DNA of 64,000 nt from an uncultured Tenacibaculum sp. (GTDB lineage: Bacteria > Bacteroidota > Bacteroidia > Flavobacteriales > Flavobacteriaceae), in the NCBI RefSeq assembly GCF_947495995.1, contig NZ_CANMAX010000001.1, positions 992,001-1,056,000 on the forward strand. The letters run 5' to 3'. Below the pieces are notes generated by a model, which was given only the letters and a program-made list of their open reading frames with translations, did no database searches and was not told where the DNA came from. A program made the translations under genes and the position numbers. Of the stretch, positions 24,514-32,877 are shown in pieces; within the stretch, counting starts at the first letter, position 1; every line of letters starts with the position of its first letter.

Positions 24514-25362
24514 TTAGATAATATAATTTAATCCTAGTCCAAATAATTGTTTGAATTGAATTCTAGTAGACGCATTATCATCTATAATAGTATGAAAACC
24601 AAGGTTTGTAGATAAAGACTCATTAATTTTCATTAAAAAGTTTATTTGATAATCAACATCAATATTTTGAGGTTTATCTAGATAATCTGCATATAAAGCA
24701 ACAATATTTTCCATTGTAATGTTTTTGGCAACATTAAATTTATAATATGAAGACAGATTGAATCCTAAACTGAAACTTGAATTTTTTCCTTCATCAACAC
24801 CAAAGTTTCCAGAAAATTCATTAGAAACAAATGTAAAACGAGATGTAGAAGGTGCGATATTGATAAACTGATTTTCAGATTTCTTCCATAGCATACCTGG
24901 TCCAAAACTTAAGTAAGCAGGAGAAAAAACATCTGAAATAGCAAGATTAGGTTCTTTTGTATAGTCGAAACCTCTAGAATATTGTGTTCTAAGATTATTG
25001 AAGAAAGAAAAGAACCAGTTGTTTTTAGATTTATATCCTAGTAAAGAATTGTATTCGAAACGGTCGTCTGTTTTACGAGTACCTTTTTCATCTACATAAC
25101 TTAAACCGTAAGTAGAAAGAATTTTATTATTCCAGTTCCAATTATCTTTCTTGTAATTAAACTCTTGGTTAATATTAATGTTTCCAGCTATAGTATTTGC
25201 TCCACCGGCTGTCCAATTCAAAAATGTAGATTGGTTTAATAAAAAAGTAATCTTGGTAGAAAACTTCCATTTTTTTTGCGGAATACTATCCTTTTTTTCT
25301 GCTGTTTGAGCAAAAATACTAATACTAACACTAAGGCATAAAAACAATAAAAACCGTTTCAT
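24514..25362 (-). CDS. DUF3078 family outer-membrane protein (copy 2)
   Basis: The ATG at 25362 gives a clean signal peptide (MKRFLLFLCLSVSISIFAQ); the longer frame from 25413 overlaps the upstream gene and is rejected. The family pattern is clear: ITFLLNQSTFLNWTAGGANT, DNWNWNNKILSTYGL, DDRFEYNSLLGYK and LSFGPGMLWKKSENQFINIA, ending GLGLNYII. It is paralogous to the gene at 23602. It follows the DUF2480 gene by 17 bases, so it probably rides on the sufE transcript. It is predicted to be an outer-membrane barrel of unknown function. Confidence 0.84.
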   Translation of the reverse strand: MKRFLLFLCLSVSISIFAQTAEKKDSIPQKKWKFSTKITFLLNQSTFLNWTAGGANTIAGNININQEFNYKKDNWNWNNKILSTYGLSYVDEKGTRKTDDRFEYNSLLGYKSKNNWFFSFFNNLRTQYSRGFDYTKEPNLAISDVFSPAYLSFGPGMLWKKSENQFINIAPSTSRFTFVSNEFSGNFGVDEGKNSSFSLGFNLSSYYKFNVAKNITMENIVALYADYLDKPQNIDVDYQINFLMKINESLSTNLGFHTIIDDNASTRIQFKQLFGLGLNYII

Positions 25363-25379
25363 ATCTAAAACAAACTTAA

Positions 25380-25886
25380 TTACTTCTTCTTGTATAACGG
25401 GACTGTAGAACAAGCCTCACCATACATGATCGACTTTGCTACAGGTTGAATTTTTGATATTAATAGGGGATATGCGCTTACAGGAATTGGTTTGTTACTG
25501 CAACCTTTTATAATCACAGGTTTATCCTGAAAAGTGTCTAAAGATAAGGTATTTATAATTTCTGTAAAAAGAACTGTTTCTAATAATTCTAAATTACCAA
25601 TTACTACTTTATTAGCGAAACGATATAATTCTGTTGAAACTAATAAATATGCCCAAGAAGGAATAATAGCATCTGTTGCACAATGCAATGCTACATAAGC
25701 ACCTTGATATTGAGACCAATCGTGATTTTTTACATGTGCTCTAAAATCCTTTTCTTTAAGTAATAAACCTTCAAATAGCCAATCAGAAATATCGAAAAGC
25801 ACACGCTTTCCTTCAACATAATAATCTTCAAGATCAAAAGTTACTAGTTTACTGTTGGCTACTCTATTTACTATTTCGTCTGCCAT
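25380..25886 (-). CDS. DUF2480 family protein
   Basis: A soluble 168-residue protein beginning MADEIVNRVANSKLVTFDLE. Landmarks are LFDISDWLFEGLLLKEKDFR, YVALHCATDAIIPSWAYLL and PVIIKGCSNKPIPVSAYPLL. These match the Bacteroidota DUF2480 family, which is regularly found beside Fe-S assembly genes. Several conserved Cys and His residues (HCATDA, KGCS, EACSTVP) could bind metal or a cluster, which is inference. Its ATG lies one base after the stop of the DUF59 gene, so the two are coupled. A role in Fe-S assembly is supported by context only. Confidence 0.85.
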   Translation of the reverse strand: MADEIVNRVANSKLVTFDLEDYYVEGKRVLFDISDWLFEGLLLKEKDFRAHVKNHDWSQYQGAYVALHCATDAIIPSWAYLLVSTELYRFANKVVIGNLELLETVLFTEIINTLSLDTFQDKPVIIKGCSNKPIPVSAYPLLISKIQPVAKSIMYGEACSTVPLYKKK

Positions 25887-25887
25887 A

Positions 25888-26208
25888 CTATAACATTCCT
25901 AATTCTAATTTGGCTTCTTCACTCATCATTTCTCTAGTCCAAGTAGGATCAAAAGTAATTTCAACTTCACAGTCGTTAATTTCTTTTAATGTTTTTACCT
26001 TATCTTCTACTTCTACAGGTAAGGTTTCTGCAACAGGACAGTTAGGAGAAGTTAATGTCATTAAAATTTTCGCATCATTTTCTTCAGATACAAAAACATC
26101 ATAAATTAATCCTAACTCGTATATATCCACAGGAATTTCTGGATCGTAAATAGTTTTTAAAACTCTCACGATTTTATCTCCTAAATCTTCTAATTGTTCG
26201 TCTGTCAT
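25888..26208 (-). CDS. DUF59 / MIP18-like Fe-S assembly factor
   Basis: The 106-residue protein carries the DUF59 signature: VLKTIYDPEIPVDIYELGLI, ILMTLTSPNCPVAETLP with the conserved Cys, and VEITFDPTWTREMMSEEAK. Members (PaaD, SufT, eukaryotic MIP18) help deliver or assemble iron-sulfur clusters. It lies in an operon with sufE upstream and DUF2480 downstream, which supports the role. The protein is cytosolic and of standard length. Whether it should be called SufT or a PaaD-like factor cannot be settled here, so no symbol is given. Confidence 0.92.
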   Translation of the reverse strand: MTDEQLEDLGDKIVRVLKTIYDPEIPVDIYELGLIYDVFVSEENDAKILMTLTSPNCPVAETLPVEVEDKVKTLKEINDCEVEITFDPTWTREMMSEEAKLELGML

Positions 26209-26212
26209 AATA

Positions 26213-27034
26213 TTAAAGTTCTTTATAAAAATATTCGGTAATGTAAGTATGTCCTCCTAATCCAGCTTTGAATGAAGATTTTACTAAATATCCATTTCCA
26301 TCATAACTGTTTTCAATTGTATCAACAAAAGATAATTCTCCATTATCCTTAAATTTTTGTTGCTCTATTACGTTGTTTGTATTAGGGCGTCCAATACCAA
26401 GTCTTTCAAAGAATCCATTAGAAACACCTTCAGCAACACTTTTATTTAGTTTTAAAATAGGTTTAAAGTATGGTATTCTAGAATATGGGTTATTCAAATT
26501 GTCGTATTTTACTATTCTATAACCAGATATATATTCTCCAGTTTGATTAAGTTTTATGGTATTATCTGTAATAAATTCATTTATTTCAGAATAATCAGGG
26601 CTTCCTGAAGTAGAAAATACCTGTACTACTTTATTATTAGAATTGTAAATGATTTCTTTTTCAAAAGTTACAATTCCACTGGATAAATAAGTTAAACTTT
26701 TAATTTTTGTTATGTTTTCAATAGTATAACTTAATTCAATTTTTTCAAATAATTGATCTCGTTTAAAATATTCTATAAGAACTATTTTATCATTTTCATA
26801 AGAAAAAGTATAATATTCAACTAGTTCTTGATCACTAATAATATCAATCCTTATTAACCTATTTTCTTCATCATAGCTATAATTTTTTTCATATTTTGAA
26901 TATTCACTGCCTTGGTAATAGTCAATATTAATTGATTTTAAAGGCACTTTGCTTAATTCTATTTGCTCAGATTTCTCAGAATCACTACACGATACATGTA
27001 TCAATATAATAAGCAACAAAAAATACTTTTTCAT
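26213..27034 (-). CDS. lipoprotein with YD-repeat-like beta strands, unknown function
   Basis: A lipoprotein signal (MKKYFLLLIILIHVSC) precedes about 255 residues of short repeating beta units with Tyr-Asp/Glu motifs: NYSYDEENRLIRIDI, TFSYENDKIVLIEYF and ENSYDGNGYLVKSSF. They resemble RHS/YD repeats or DUF4595-like lipoproteins. The protein is probably anchored in the envelope. It interrupts an otherwise cytosolic Fe-S gene group, sitting between sufE and the DUF59 gene with gaps of 12 and 4 bases. It must be co-transcribed with them, yet nothing in it suggests an Fe-S role. I do not assign a function. Confidence 0.75.
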   Translation of the reverse strand: MKKYFLLLIILIHVSCSDSEKSEQIELSKVPLKSINIDYYQGSEYSKYEKNYSYDEENRLIRIDIISDQELVEYYTFSYENDKIVLIEYFKRDQLFEKIELSYTIENITKIKSLTYLSSGIVTFEKEIIYNSNNKVVQVFSTSGSPDYSEINEFITDNTIKLNQTGEYISGYRIVKYDNLNNPYSRIPYFKPILKLNKSVAEGVSNGFFERLGIGRPNTNNVIEQQKFKDNGELSFVDTIENSYDGNGYLVKSSFKAGLGGHTYITEYFYKEL

Positions 27035-27046
27035 AGTTTTTAATTA

Positions 27047-27466
27047 TTAAATTCTAGCTTGTTGGGCTATAGCATACATTTTAATTTGTTTAACCATAGA
27101 TACTAATCCATTTGCACGAGTAGGACTTAAGTGTTCTTTTAATCCAATTTCATCAATAAAATTAGTATCCGCTTCAAGTATTGCTTTTGGCGTTTGGTCG
27201 GAATATACACGTAATAATAACGCTACAATTCCTTTTGTAAGAATAGCATCACTATCTGCCGTAAACTTAATTTTATCTGTATCAATTTCAGAATGCATCC
27301 AAACTTTAGATTGGCATCCTTTAATTAAATTCTCATCAAGTTTATACTCATCATCAATAATAGGTAACGATTTACCTAACTCAATTATATATTCATAACG
27401 CTCCATCCAGTCTTCGAACATTGAAAACTCGTCAATAATTTCTTCTTGTATTTCTTTGATAGTCAT
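27047..27466 (-). CDS. sufE: SufE cysteine desulfurase activator
   Basis: At 139 residues it has the SufE layout: an acidic helical start, YEYIIELGKSLP, then LIKGCQSKVWMHSE containing the persulfide-accepting Cys (near residue 51). The C-terminal ARANGLVSMVKQIK is also typical. SufE takes sulfur from the SufS desulfurase and passes it to the SufBCD scaffold in the cytoplasm. It is the first gene of a minus-strand operon (sufE, lipoprotein, DUF59, DUF2480, probably DUF3078). No sufBCDS genes are in the window. A -7-like TAATTTTG on the minus strand lies at 27524-27517. Confidence 0.93.
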   Translation of the reverse strand: MTIKEIQEEIIDEFSMFEDWMERYEYIIELGKSLPIIDDEYKLDENLIKGCQSKVWMHSEIDTDKIKFTADSDAILTKGIVALLLRVYSDQTPKAILEADTNFIDEIGLKEHLSPTRANGLVSMVKQIKMYAIAQQARI

Positions 27467-27476
27467 TTTTTAGAAC

Positions 27477-27484
27477 TATTTTTG
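27477..27484 (+). promoter_or_regulatory. -7 promoter box (TATTTTTG) of the PfkB kinase gene
   Basis: TAnnTTTG match with a TTG (27456-27458) 18 bases upstream as possible -33 element. It sits in the divergent region between sufE and the kinase gene. Confidence 0.5.
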
Positions 27485-27541
27485 CACTTTACAAATTGTT
27501 TTGTGCGATTATTGTGCAAAATTACTGATAAAAATTAATAA

Positions 27542-28468
27542 ATGGGTAAACTATTAGCGGTTGGAACTGTTGCCTTTGATGCAATAGAGACACCTTTTGG
27601 TAAAACTGACAAAATATTAGGAGGTTCAGGAACTTTTGTTGGTTTAGCAGCTTCTCAATTCGGAGTAGAAACAGGAGTAGTATCTGTCGTAGGAGGAGAT
27701 TTTCCTCAATCTTACTTAGATATGATGCAAAGTAAAGGAATTGATACTACTGGTATCGAGATTGTAAAAGATGGTAAAACATTCTTTTGGAGTGGAAGAT
27801 ATCATAACGATATGAATTCTAGAGATACATTAGTTACTGAATTAAATGTATTGGAAACTTTTACACCTGTAGTGCCAGAAACTTTTAAAAATGCTGAAGT
27901 GGTAATGTTAGGAAATTTACATCCTTTAACACAAGCTTCTGTATTAGATCAAATGAATGAGCGTCCGAAATTAGTTGTTTTAGATACAATGAATTTCTGG
28001 ATGGATATTGCATTAAGTGATTTACACGAAGTGTTAAAGAGAGTTGATGTAATTACAATTAACGACGAAGAAGCTCGTCAATTAAGTGGAGAATATTCTT
28101 TAGTGAATGCAGCTAAGAAAATTCACGAAATGGGACCAAAATATGTGGTAATTAAAAAAGGAGAGCACGGAGCTTTATTATTTAATGATGATAATATGTT
28201 CTTTGCACCAGCTTTACCATTAGCAGAAGTTTACGATCCAACAGGAGCAGGTGATACTTTTGCAGGAGGATTCTGTGGGTATTTATCAAAAACAGGTAAT
28301 TATTCATTTGAAAACATGAAGAACGCCATCATTTATGGATCGAATTTGGCTTCTTTCTGTGTTGAGAAATTTGGAACACAACGCATGGAAGAGTTAACCA
28401 AAGACGAAGTTCAAAATCGCTTGGAAGCTTTTAAACAACTAACACAATTTAATATAGAATTAGTATAG
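27542..28468 (+). CDS. PfkB family sugar/nucleoside kinase
   Basis: The 308-residue protein shows the PfkB pattern: an N-terminal GGSGTFVGLAASQFG, the central TINDEEARQLSGE and the signature 2 VYDPTGAGDTFAGGFCGYL near residue 235. In this motif the Asp is the catalytic base and the GAGD loop forms the anion hole. Family members phosphorylate ribose, fructose, adenosine or related substrates in the cytoplasm. The exact substrate is not readable. Adenosine-kinase-like and ribokinase-like are both possible. A terminator follows, and purF is the next gene, so a nucleoside-related role is plausible but unproven. Confidence 0.9.
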   Translation: MGKLLAVGTVAFDAIETPFGKTDKILGGSGTFVGLAASQFGVETGVVSVVGGDFPQSYLDMMQSKGIDTTGIEIVKDGKTFFWSGRYHNDMNSRDTLVTELNVLETFTPVVPETFKNAEVVMLGNLHPLTQASVLDQMNERPKLVVLDTMNFWMDIALSDLHEVLKRVDVITINDEEARQLSGEYSLVNAAKKIHEMGPKYVVIKKGEHGALLFNDDNMFFAPALPLAEVYDPTGAGDTFAGGFCGYLSKTGNYSFENMKNAIIYGSNLASFCVEKFGTQRMEELTKDEVQNRLEAFKQLTQFNIELV

Positions 28469-28497
28469 AAAATCCGCGCCTTCATGCGCGGATTTTT
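28468..28497 (+). terminator. rho-independent terminator after the PfkB kinase gene
   Basis: AAATCCGCGC pairs with GCGCGGATTT around a six-base loop, followed by T. Confidence 0.88.
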
Positions 28498-28531
28498 GTT
28501 TCACACACACAACACAACTTAAAGAAGAATA

Positions 28532-30430
28532 ATGAGTGATTTTTTAAAGCACGAATGTGGTATTGCTTTAGTTAGGTTAAAAAAACCGCTTCAATATTAT
28601 AAAGACAAATACGGTACTGCTTTTTATGGTTTAAACAAGTTATACTTGTTAATGGAAAAGCAGCATAATAGAGGTCAAGATGGTGCAGGTTTAGCTAGTA
28701 TTAAGTATAATGTAGAACCAGGTACAAGATATATTAGCAGAATTCGTTCAAATAAAACACAACCGATTCAAGATATTTTTGGTCAAATTAATGGAAGAAT
28801 CAACGATATTTTTGAAAAGAATGAAGAGAAACTAGATGATGTTGCATGGCAAGAAGAAAACATGCCTTACATTGGAAATTTATTCTTAGGTCATGTTCGT
28901 TACGGAACTTTTGGTGGAAACAGTATTGAAAACGTACATCCATTTTTACGTCAGAGTAATTGGAAACATAAAAACCTTATTGTAGCAGGAAACTTCAATA
29001 TGACAAACTCTAAAGAGCTAATGAAAGAATTAGTGACTTTAGGTCAACATCCAAAAGAAGCAACAGATACAGTTACAGTAATGGAAAAAATAGGTCATTT
29101 CTTAGAAGATGAAGTGGCAGATACTTATAAAAAAGCTAAAGCTGCAGGTTTTAATAAAAGACAAGCGTCACCATTTATTGAAGAGCATTTAGATATTCAA
29201 CGAATTTTAAAACGTTCTTCTAGAAATTGGGATGGAGGTTATGCTATGGCTGGTTTATTAGGTCATGGAGATGCTTTTGTATTAAGAGATCCATCAGGAA
29301 TTCGTCCTGCATTTTGGTACGAAGATGATGAAGTTGTAGTAGTAGCATCAGAAAGACCAGTAATTCAAACTACATTTAATGTTCCAATTGAAGAAGTTAA
29401 AGAATTACCTCGTGGTAAGGCATTAATTATAAAGAAAAGCGGAGCTACTTCGGTAGAACGTATTATAAAAAAGAGAGATAAACTTTCGTGTTCATTTGAG
29501 CGTATTTATTTTTCTAGAGGAAGTGATGCCGATATTTATCAAGAAAGAAAAAATCTAGGAAAGTTTGTTTTTCCAGAGGTATTAAAGTCAATTAACGACG
29601 ATATTTCAAATTCTGTTTTCACATATATTCCTAATACAGCTGAAACTTCTTTCTACGGAATGATGGAAGCTGCTGAAGATGTATTAAACCAACAAAAAAC
29701 TGCTGAAATTTTAGCAGGTGGAGGAAAGCTCTCTGCGCAAAGGGTAACTGAAATCTTATCGGAAAGACCTCGTTTTGAGAAGATCGCTATTAAAGATGCT
29801 AAACTAAGAACTTTTATTACAGACGATAATAGTAGAGACGATTTAGTAGCTCACGTATACGATGTAACTTATGGTGTAGTAAAACCTACAGATAACCTAG
29901 TTATTATTGACGATAGTATTGTAAGAGGAACTACATTAAAGAAAAGTATTATTAGAATCTTAGATCGTTTATCGCCTAAGAAAATTGTTGTTGTTTCTTC
30001 TGCACCACAAATTCGTTATCCAGATTGTTATGGTATCGATATGGCTAAAATTGGTGACTTTATTGCATTTAAAGCTGCATTAGAATTACTAAAAGAAACA
30101 GATCAATATCATATTGTTGATGAAGTATACGAGAAGTGTAAAGCACAACAAGTGAATGCTGATAAAGACATCGTAAACTTTGTAAAAGAAATTTACGCTC
30201 CATTTACTCACGAACAAATTTCAGGAAAAATAGCTGAAATGTTAAAAACGGAAGAAGTAAACGCAGAAGTAGAAATCATTTATCAAACTGTAGAAGGATT
30301 ACATAATTCTTGTCCGAAACATAAAGGAGATTGGTATTTCACAGGAAATTACCCAACACCTGGTGGACATAGAGTTGTTAACGAAGCATTTATCAATTTC
30401 TACGAAGGAAATGATAAAAGAGCATATTAA
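28532..30430 (+). CDS. purF: amidophosphoribosyltransferase family protein
   Basis: The 632-residue protein combines an N-terminal class II glutamine amidotransferase with a C-terminal phosphoribosyltransferase. The nucleophile is Cys9 (MSDFLKHECGIAL), so eight residues would be removed on maturation. Other landmarks are QHNRGQDGAGLAS, LGHVRYGTFGG, GIRPAFWYEDDEVVVASE-like sequence and the PRPP loop VIIDDSIVRGTTLKKS near residue 460. The enzyme makes phosphoribosylamine from PRPP and glutamine, the first step of purine synthesis. It is longer than typical PurF (about 500) through an extended GATase part and a C-terminal segment with HNSCPKHKGDWYFTG. It may be the long Bacteroidota paralog rather than the main PurF. 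Confidence 0.88.
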   Translation: MSDFLKHECGIALVRLKKPLQYYKDKYGTAFYGLNKLYLLMEKQHNRGQDGAGLASIKYNVEPGTRYISRIRSNKTQPIQDIFGQINGRINDIFEKNEEKLDDVAWQEENMPYIGNLFLGHVRYGTFGGNSIENVHPFLRQSNWKHKNLIVAGNFNMTNSKELMKELVTLGQHPKEATDTVTVMEKIGHFLEDEVADTYKKAKAAGFNKRQASPFIEEHLDIQRILKRSSRNWDGGYAMAGLLGHGDAFVLRDPSGIRPAFWYEDDEVVVVASERPVIQTTFNVPIEEVKELPRGKALIIKKSGATSVERIIKKRDKLSCSFERIYFSRGSDADIYQERKNLGKFVFPEVLKSINDDISNSVFTYIPNTAETSFYGMMEAAEDVLNQQKTAEILAGGGKLSAQRVTEILSERPRFEKIAIKDAKLRTFITDDNSRDDLVAHVYDVTYGVVKPTDNLVIIDDSIVRGTTLKKSIIRILDRLSPKKIVVVSSAPQIRYPDCYGIDMAKIGDFIAFKAALELLKETDQYHIVDEVYEKCKAQQVNADKDIVNFVKEIYAPFTHEQISGKIAEMLKTEEVNAEVEIIYQTVEGLHNSCPKHKGDWYFTGNYPTPGGHRVVNEAFINFYEGNDKRAY

Positions 30431-30448
30431 TAAAAACTACATTGTTTT

Positions 30449-30478
30449 TAAAAAGACCACTAATGAGTGGTCTTTTTT
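30449..30478 (+). terminator. rho-independent terminator after purF
   Basis: AAAAGACCAC pairs with GTGGTCTTTT around TAATGA, followed by T. Confidence 0.9.
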
Positions 30479-30534
30479 GTTTTATAAAACTAAATAAATA
30501 GTACTTTGGTAATATATTACAAACCAATTTCGCA

Positions 30535-31470
30535 ATGAATGTAGAAGAGAAAATAATCGATTATAAACAAGTTTTAGAAAGTTTATATAACACAATAGCT
30601 TCAGAAGAAAATAAAGGAGCTATAGCTACTTATATTCCAGAATTAGCCAAAGTAGATTCGAATAATTTTGGAGTTTGCTTCTTGTCTACAAATAACGAAG
30701 AATATGGTGTAGGAAATTGGCAAACAAAGTTCTCAATTCAAAGTATTTCTAAAGTATTGTCACTTAGTATAGCATATCAAGTTTTAGGAGATAAAATATG
30801 GGAACGTGTAGATGTAGAACCTTCAGGAACTCCTTTCAATTCTTTAGTTCAGTTAGAATCTGATGGCGGAATTCCAAGAAATCCGTTTATGAATAGTGGC
30901 GCTATGGTAATTTGTGATATGCTAGTGAGTCATTATAAAAATCCGAAAGAAGATTTTTTAGCTGCAGTAAGAGAAATCTGTGAATCTAGCGATATTCAGT
31001 ATTCAGAAACTGTGGCAAAATCAGAGGCTTCCGTAGGATATAGAAATAAAGCGTTATGTAATTTTATTAAATCCTTCGGAAACATAGAAAACGAGCCAGA
31101 AGAAGTTTTAGATTTTTACTTTAACATGTGTGCTATTGAAATGAGTTGTCAGGAATTATCAAAAGTATTTATGTTTTTGGCGAATCCTAATTTTAAGACT
31201 TCAAAAGGAAACAATGTTTTAAGTTTAAGTAAAACCAAAAGAGTGAATGCAATTATGCAAACTTGTGGATTTTACGACGAATCTGGTGAATTTTCTTTTC
31301 GAGTAGGTTTACCAGGTAAAAGTGGTGTTGGCGGTGGAATTGTAGCTATTTATCCAGGGAAATACTGTATTACAGTTTGGAGTCCGAAATTGAATGAAAA
31401 AGGCAATTCATATCGAGGAATGAAATTTTTAGAAGCGTTTACTACAGAAACAGAACAATCTATATTTTAA
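30535..31470 (+). CDS. glsA: glutaminase
   Basis: At 311 residues it has standard glutaminase length and motifs. The Ser-x-x-Lys catalytic pair is in FSIQSISKVLSLS (SISK, near residue 67). Other landmarks are VEPSGTPFNSL, GGIPRNPFMNSGAM and the C-terminal GLPGKSGVGGGIVAIYPG. The enzyme hydrolyses glutamine to glutamate and ammonia in the cytoplasm and belongs to the beta-lactamase-like serine hydrolase fold. It is transcribed alone between a terminator and the following regulator gene. Nitrogen metabolism is the obvious role, and gdhA also occurs in this window. Confidence 0.95.
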   Translation: MNVEEKIIDYKQVLESLYNTIASEENKGAIATYIPELAKVDSNNFGVCFLSTNNEEYGVGNWQTKFSIQSISKVLSLSIAYQVLGDKIWERVDVEPSGTPFNSLVQLESDGGIPRNPFMNSGAMVICDMLVSHYKNPKEDFLAAVREICESSDIQYSETVAKSEASVGYRNKALCNFIKSFGNIENEPEEVLDFYFNMCAIEMSCQELSKVFMFLANPNFKTSKGNNVLSLSKTKRVNAIMQTCGFYDESGEFSFRVGLPGKSGVGGGIVAIYPGKYCITVWSPKLNEKGNSYRGMKFLEAFTTETEQSIF

Positions 31471-31575
31471 GACAGTAGCGGTTTCAGGTAGAAATAAAAT
31501 TTAAAATTTTTGCAATTTTTTAACTTTTTGTTCGACTACAAAAAATATTAGAAAATGTAAATTTTAGATCAGCGT

Positions 31576-32274
31576 ATGTCTTCAAAATTAAAATACTGGT
31601 ATTTGCATAAACATAAACTTTTTAAAAACTTAAGTTATGAAGAGATTGATAGTTTATGCATTTTAAAGCGTTTTAATAAATCGAAGAAAAATGAAATTAT
31701 ACAGTTACCATACAGCGAAAAAGAACGTGTATATTTCTTAAAAAAAGGAACGATAAAACTGATAAGTATATGTGAACAAGGTCAAGAAACATTGATTGAT
31801 GTATTACAAAAAGGTGACTTATTCGGAGATTTAAATTTAGAACGTTCAGAAGAAGTAAGTAATTTTTTTAAAGTAGTTTCCGAAGAAGCAATTATCTGTA
31901 CATTTTTAAAAGAACGATTAGAAGATTTAACGCTTAAAAAACCAGACTTTGCACTAAAGTATATCAAGTTTATTGGTTTTCGCTACAAGAGCATTCAGAA
32001 TAACTATCGAAACTTATTGTTCAAAGATGCCAAATCTCGTTTAGTATTGTTACTAAATATGCTGATAGAAAAAGAAGAAGTAACATCAACTTCTTACATT
32101 TTACCTAACTTCTTAACGCAAAAAGATTATGCACAATTAATTTGTGCTTCTCGTCAAACCGTAATTTCCTTATTTAAAGAGCTTGAAGATGATGGTTTGC
32201 TTAACTACGCACAAAAGGAAATATCGATTCCAGATATTCATAAAATCAAGGAATGTGTCGAAAATGTAAAGTAG
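31576..32274 (+). CDS. Crp/Fnr family transcriptional regulator
   Basis: The 232-residue protein has an N-terminal cyclic-nucleotide-binding-like beta roll (VYFLKKGTIKLISICEQGQE, LQKGDLFGDL). A dimer helix and a C-terminal winged helix follow, with recognition motif LICASRQTVISLFKEL near residue 190. The Arg/Ser phosphate-binding cassette of true cAMP receptors is not visible after GDLFGDL, so it probably senses something else or nothing small. No Fnr-type cysteine cluster is evident. A perfect inverted repeat with the TGTAA-N6-TTACA core overlaps its own stop codon, in front of the DoxX gene. A half-site AAAATGTAA lies just upstream of its start. Control of the DoxX gene and itself is inferred. 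Confidence 0.88.
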   Translation: MSSKLKYWYLHKHKLFKNLSYEEIDSLCILKRFNKSKKNEIIQLPYSEKERVYFLKKGTIKLISICEQGQETLIDVLQKGDLFGDLNLERSEEVSNFFKVVSEEAIICTFLKERLEDLTLKKPDFALKYIKFIGFRYKSIQNNYRNLLFKDAKSRLVLLLNMLIEKEEVTSTSYILPNFLTQKDYAQLICASRQTVISLFKELEDDGLLNYAQKEISIPDIHKIKECVENVK

Positions 32275-32284
32275 CTTACATTTT
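32261..32284. promoter_or_regulatory. Crp/Fnr-type operator palindrome
   Basis: AAAATGTAA (32261-32269), six bases, TTACATTTT (32276-32284): a perfect 9-bp inverted repeat with the TGTAA-N6-TTACA core typical of Crp/Fnr-family sites. It overlaps the regulator's stop codon and lies 63 bases before the DoxX start. An identical half-site is at 31552-31560. Confidence 0.6.
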
Positions 32285-32347
32285 ACATTTTATCATTTAT
32301 CTAACATTGTACTGTGAAAATTGAGTACAATTTTAAACAAAACAATT

Positions 32348-32749
32348 ATGATTTCTAAAACTACTATTTCTTGGCTGTTACGAATCGTTGTAGCTGTTAT
32401 TTTTATTCAAACACTGTATTTTAAATTTACAGCGCATCCAGATTCAGTACATATTTTTTCAAGTTTAGGTTTAGAACCATTTGGAAGAATAGGTCTTGGA
32501 GTAGCAGAATTAATCACTTCAATTTTATTACTAGTACCTAGAACAAAAATTACGGGATTAATTTTATCAATAGGTATTATTTCTGGAGCTATTTTCTCTC
32601 ATTTTTTAGTGATTGGAACGAATGTAGAAGGTGATGGTGGAACATTATTTTGTTTAGCTCTAATAATTTTATCAGCGTGTATCGGATTACTATTTATTCA
32701 TAAAGAAGAAATATTGGGGATGATAAAAAAGTTGCAAAAAAGTAAATAG
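32348..32749 (+). CDS. DoxX-like membrane protein
   Basis: ATG 32348 (MISKTTISWLLRIVVAV) starts a protein of about 133 residues with four hydrophobic segments. The GLGVAELITSILLLVPRTK block and the first-helix Arg are typical of DoxX/MauE-like proteins. An earlier in-frame TTG at 32321 is less likely. DoxX proteins are small inner-membrane proteins of uncertain function, some linked to redox stress. The gene follows a Crp-family regulator by 73 bases, with a palindromic operator between them, so it is the likely target of that regulator. A terminator follows at 32806. Confidence 0.82.
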   Translation: MISKTTISWLLRIVVAVIFIQTLYFKFTAHPDSVHIFSSLGLEPFGRIGLGVAELITSILLLVPRTKITGLILSIGIISGAIFSHFLVIGTNVEGDGGTLFCLALIILSACIGLLFIHKEEILGMIKKLQKSK

Positions 32750-32805
32750 TTTTTGAGATTAACTATGCAGAGGAAATAATTATAACGTAGTTTCATGCTG
32801 TAAAC

Positions 32806-32840
32806 AAAACCTTTTCTTAATTTTAGAAAAGGTTTTTTGT
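32806..32840 (+). terminator. rho-independent terminator after the DoxX gene
   Basis: AAAACCTTTTCT (32806-32817) pairs with AGAAAAGGTTTT (32825-32836), then T. Confidence 0.87.
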
Positions 32841-32877
32841 TATAAATTTATAAATGATAAATTTTAAAATATAAGTA

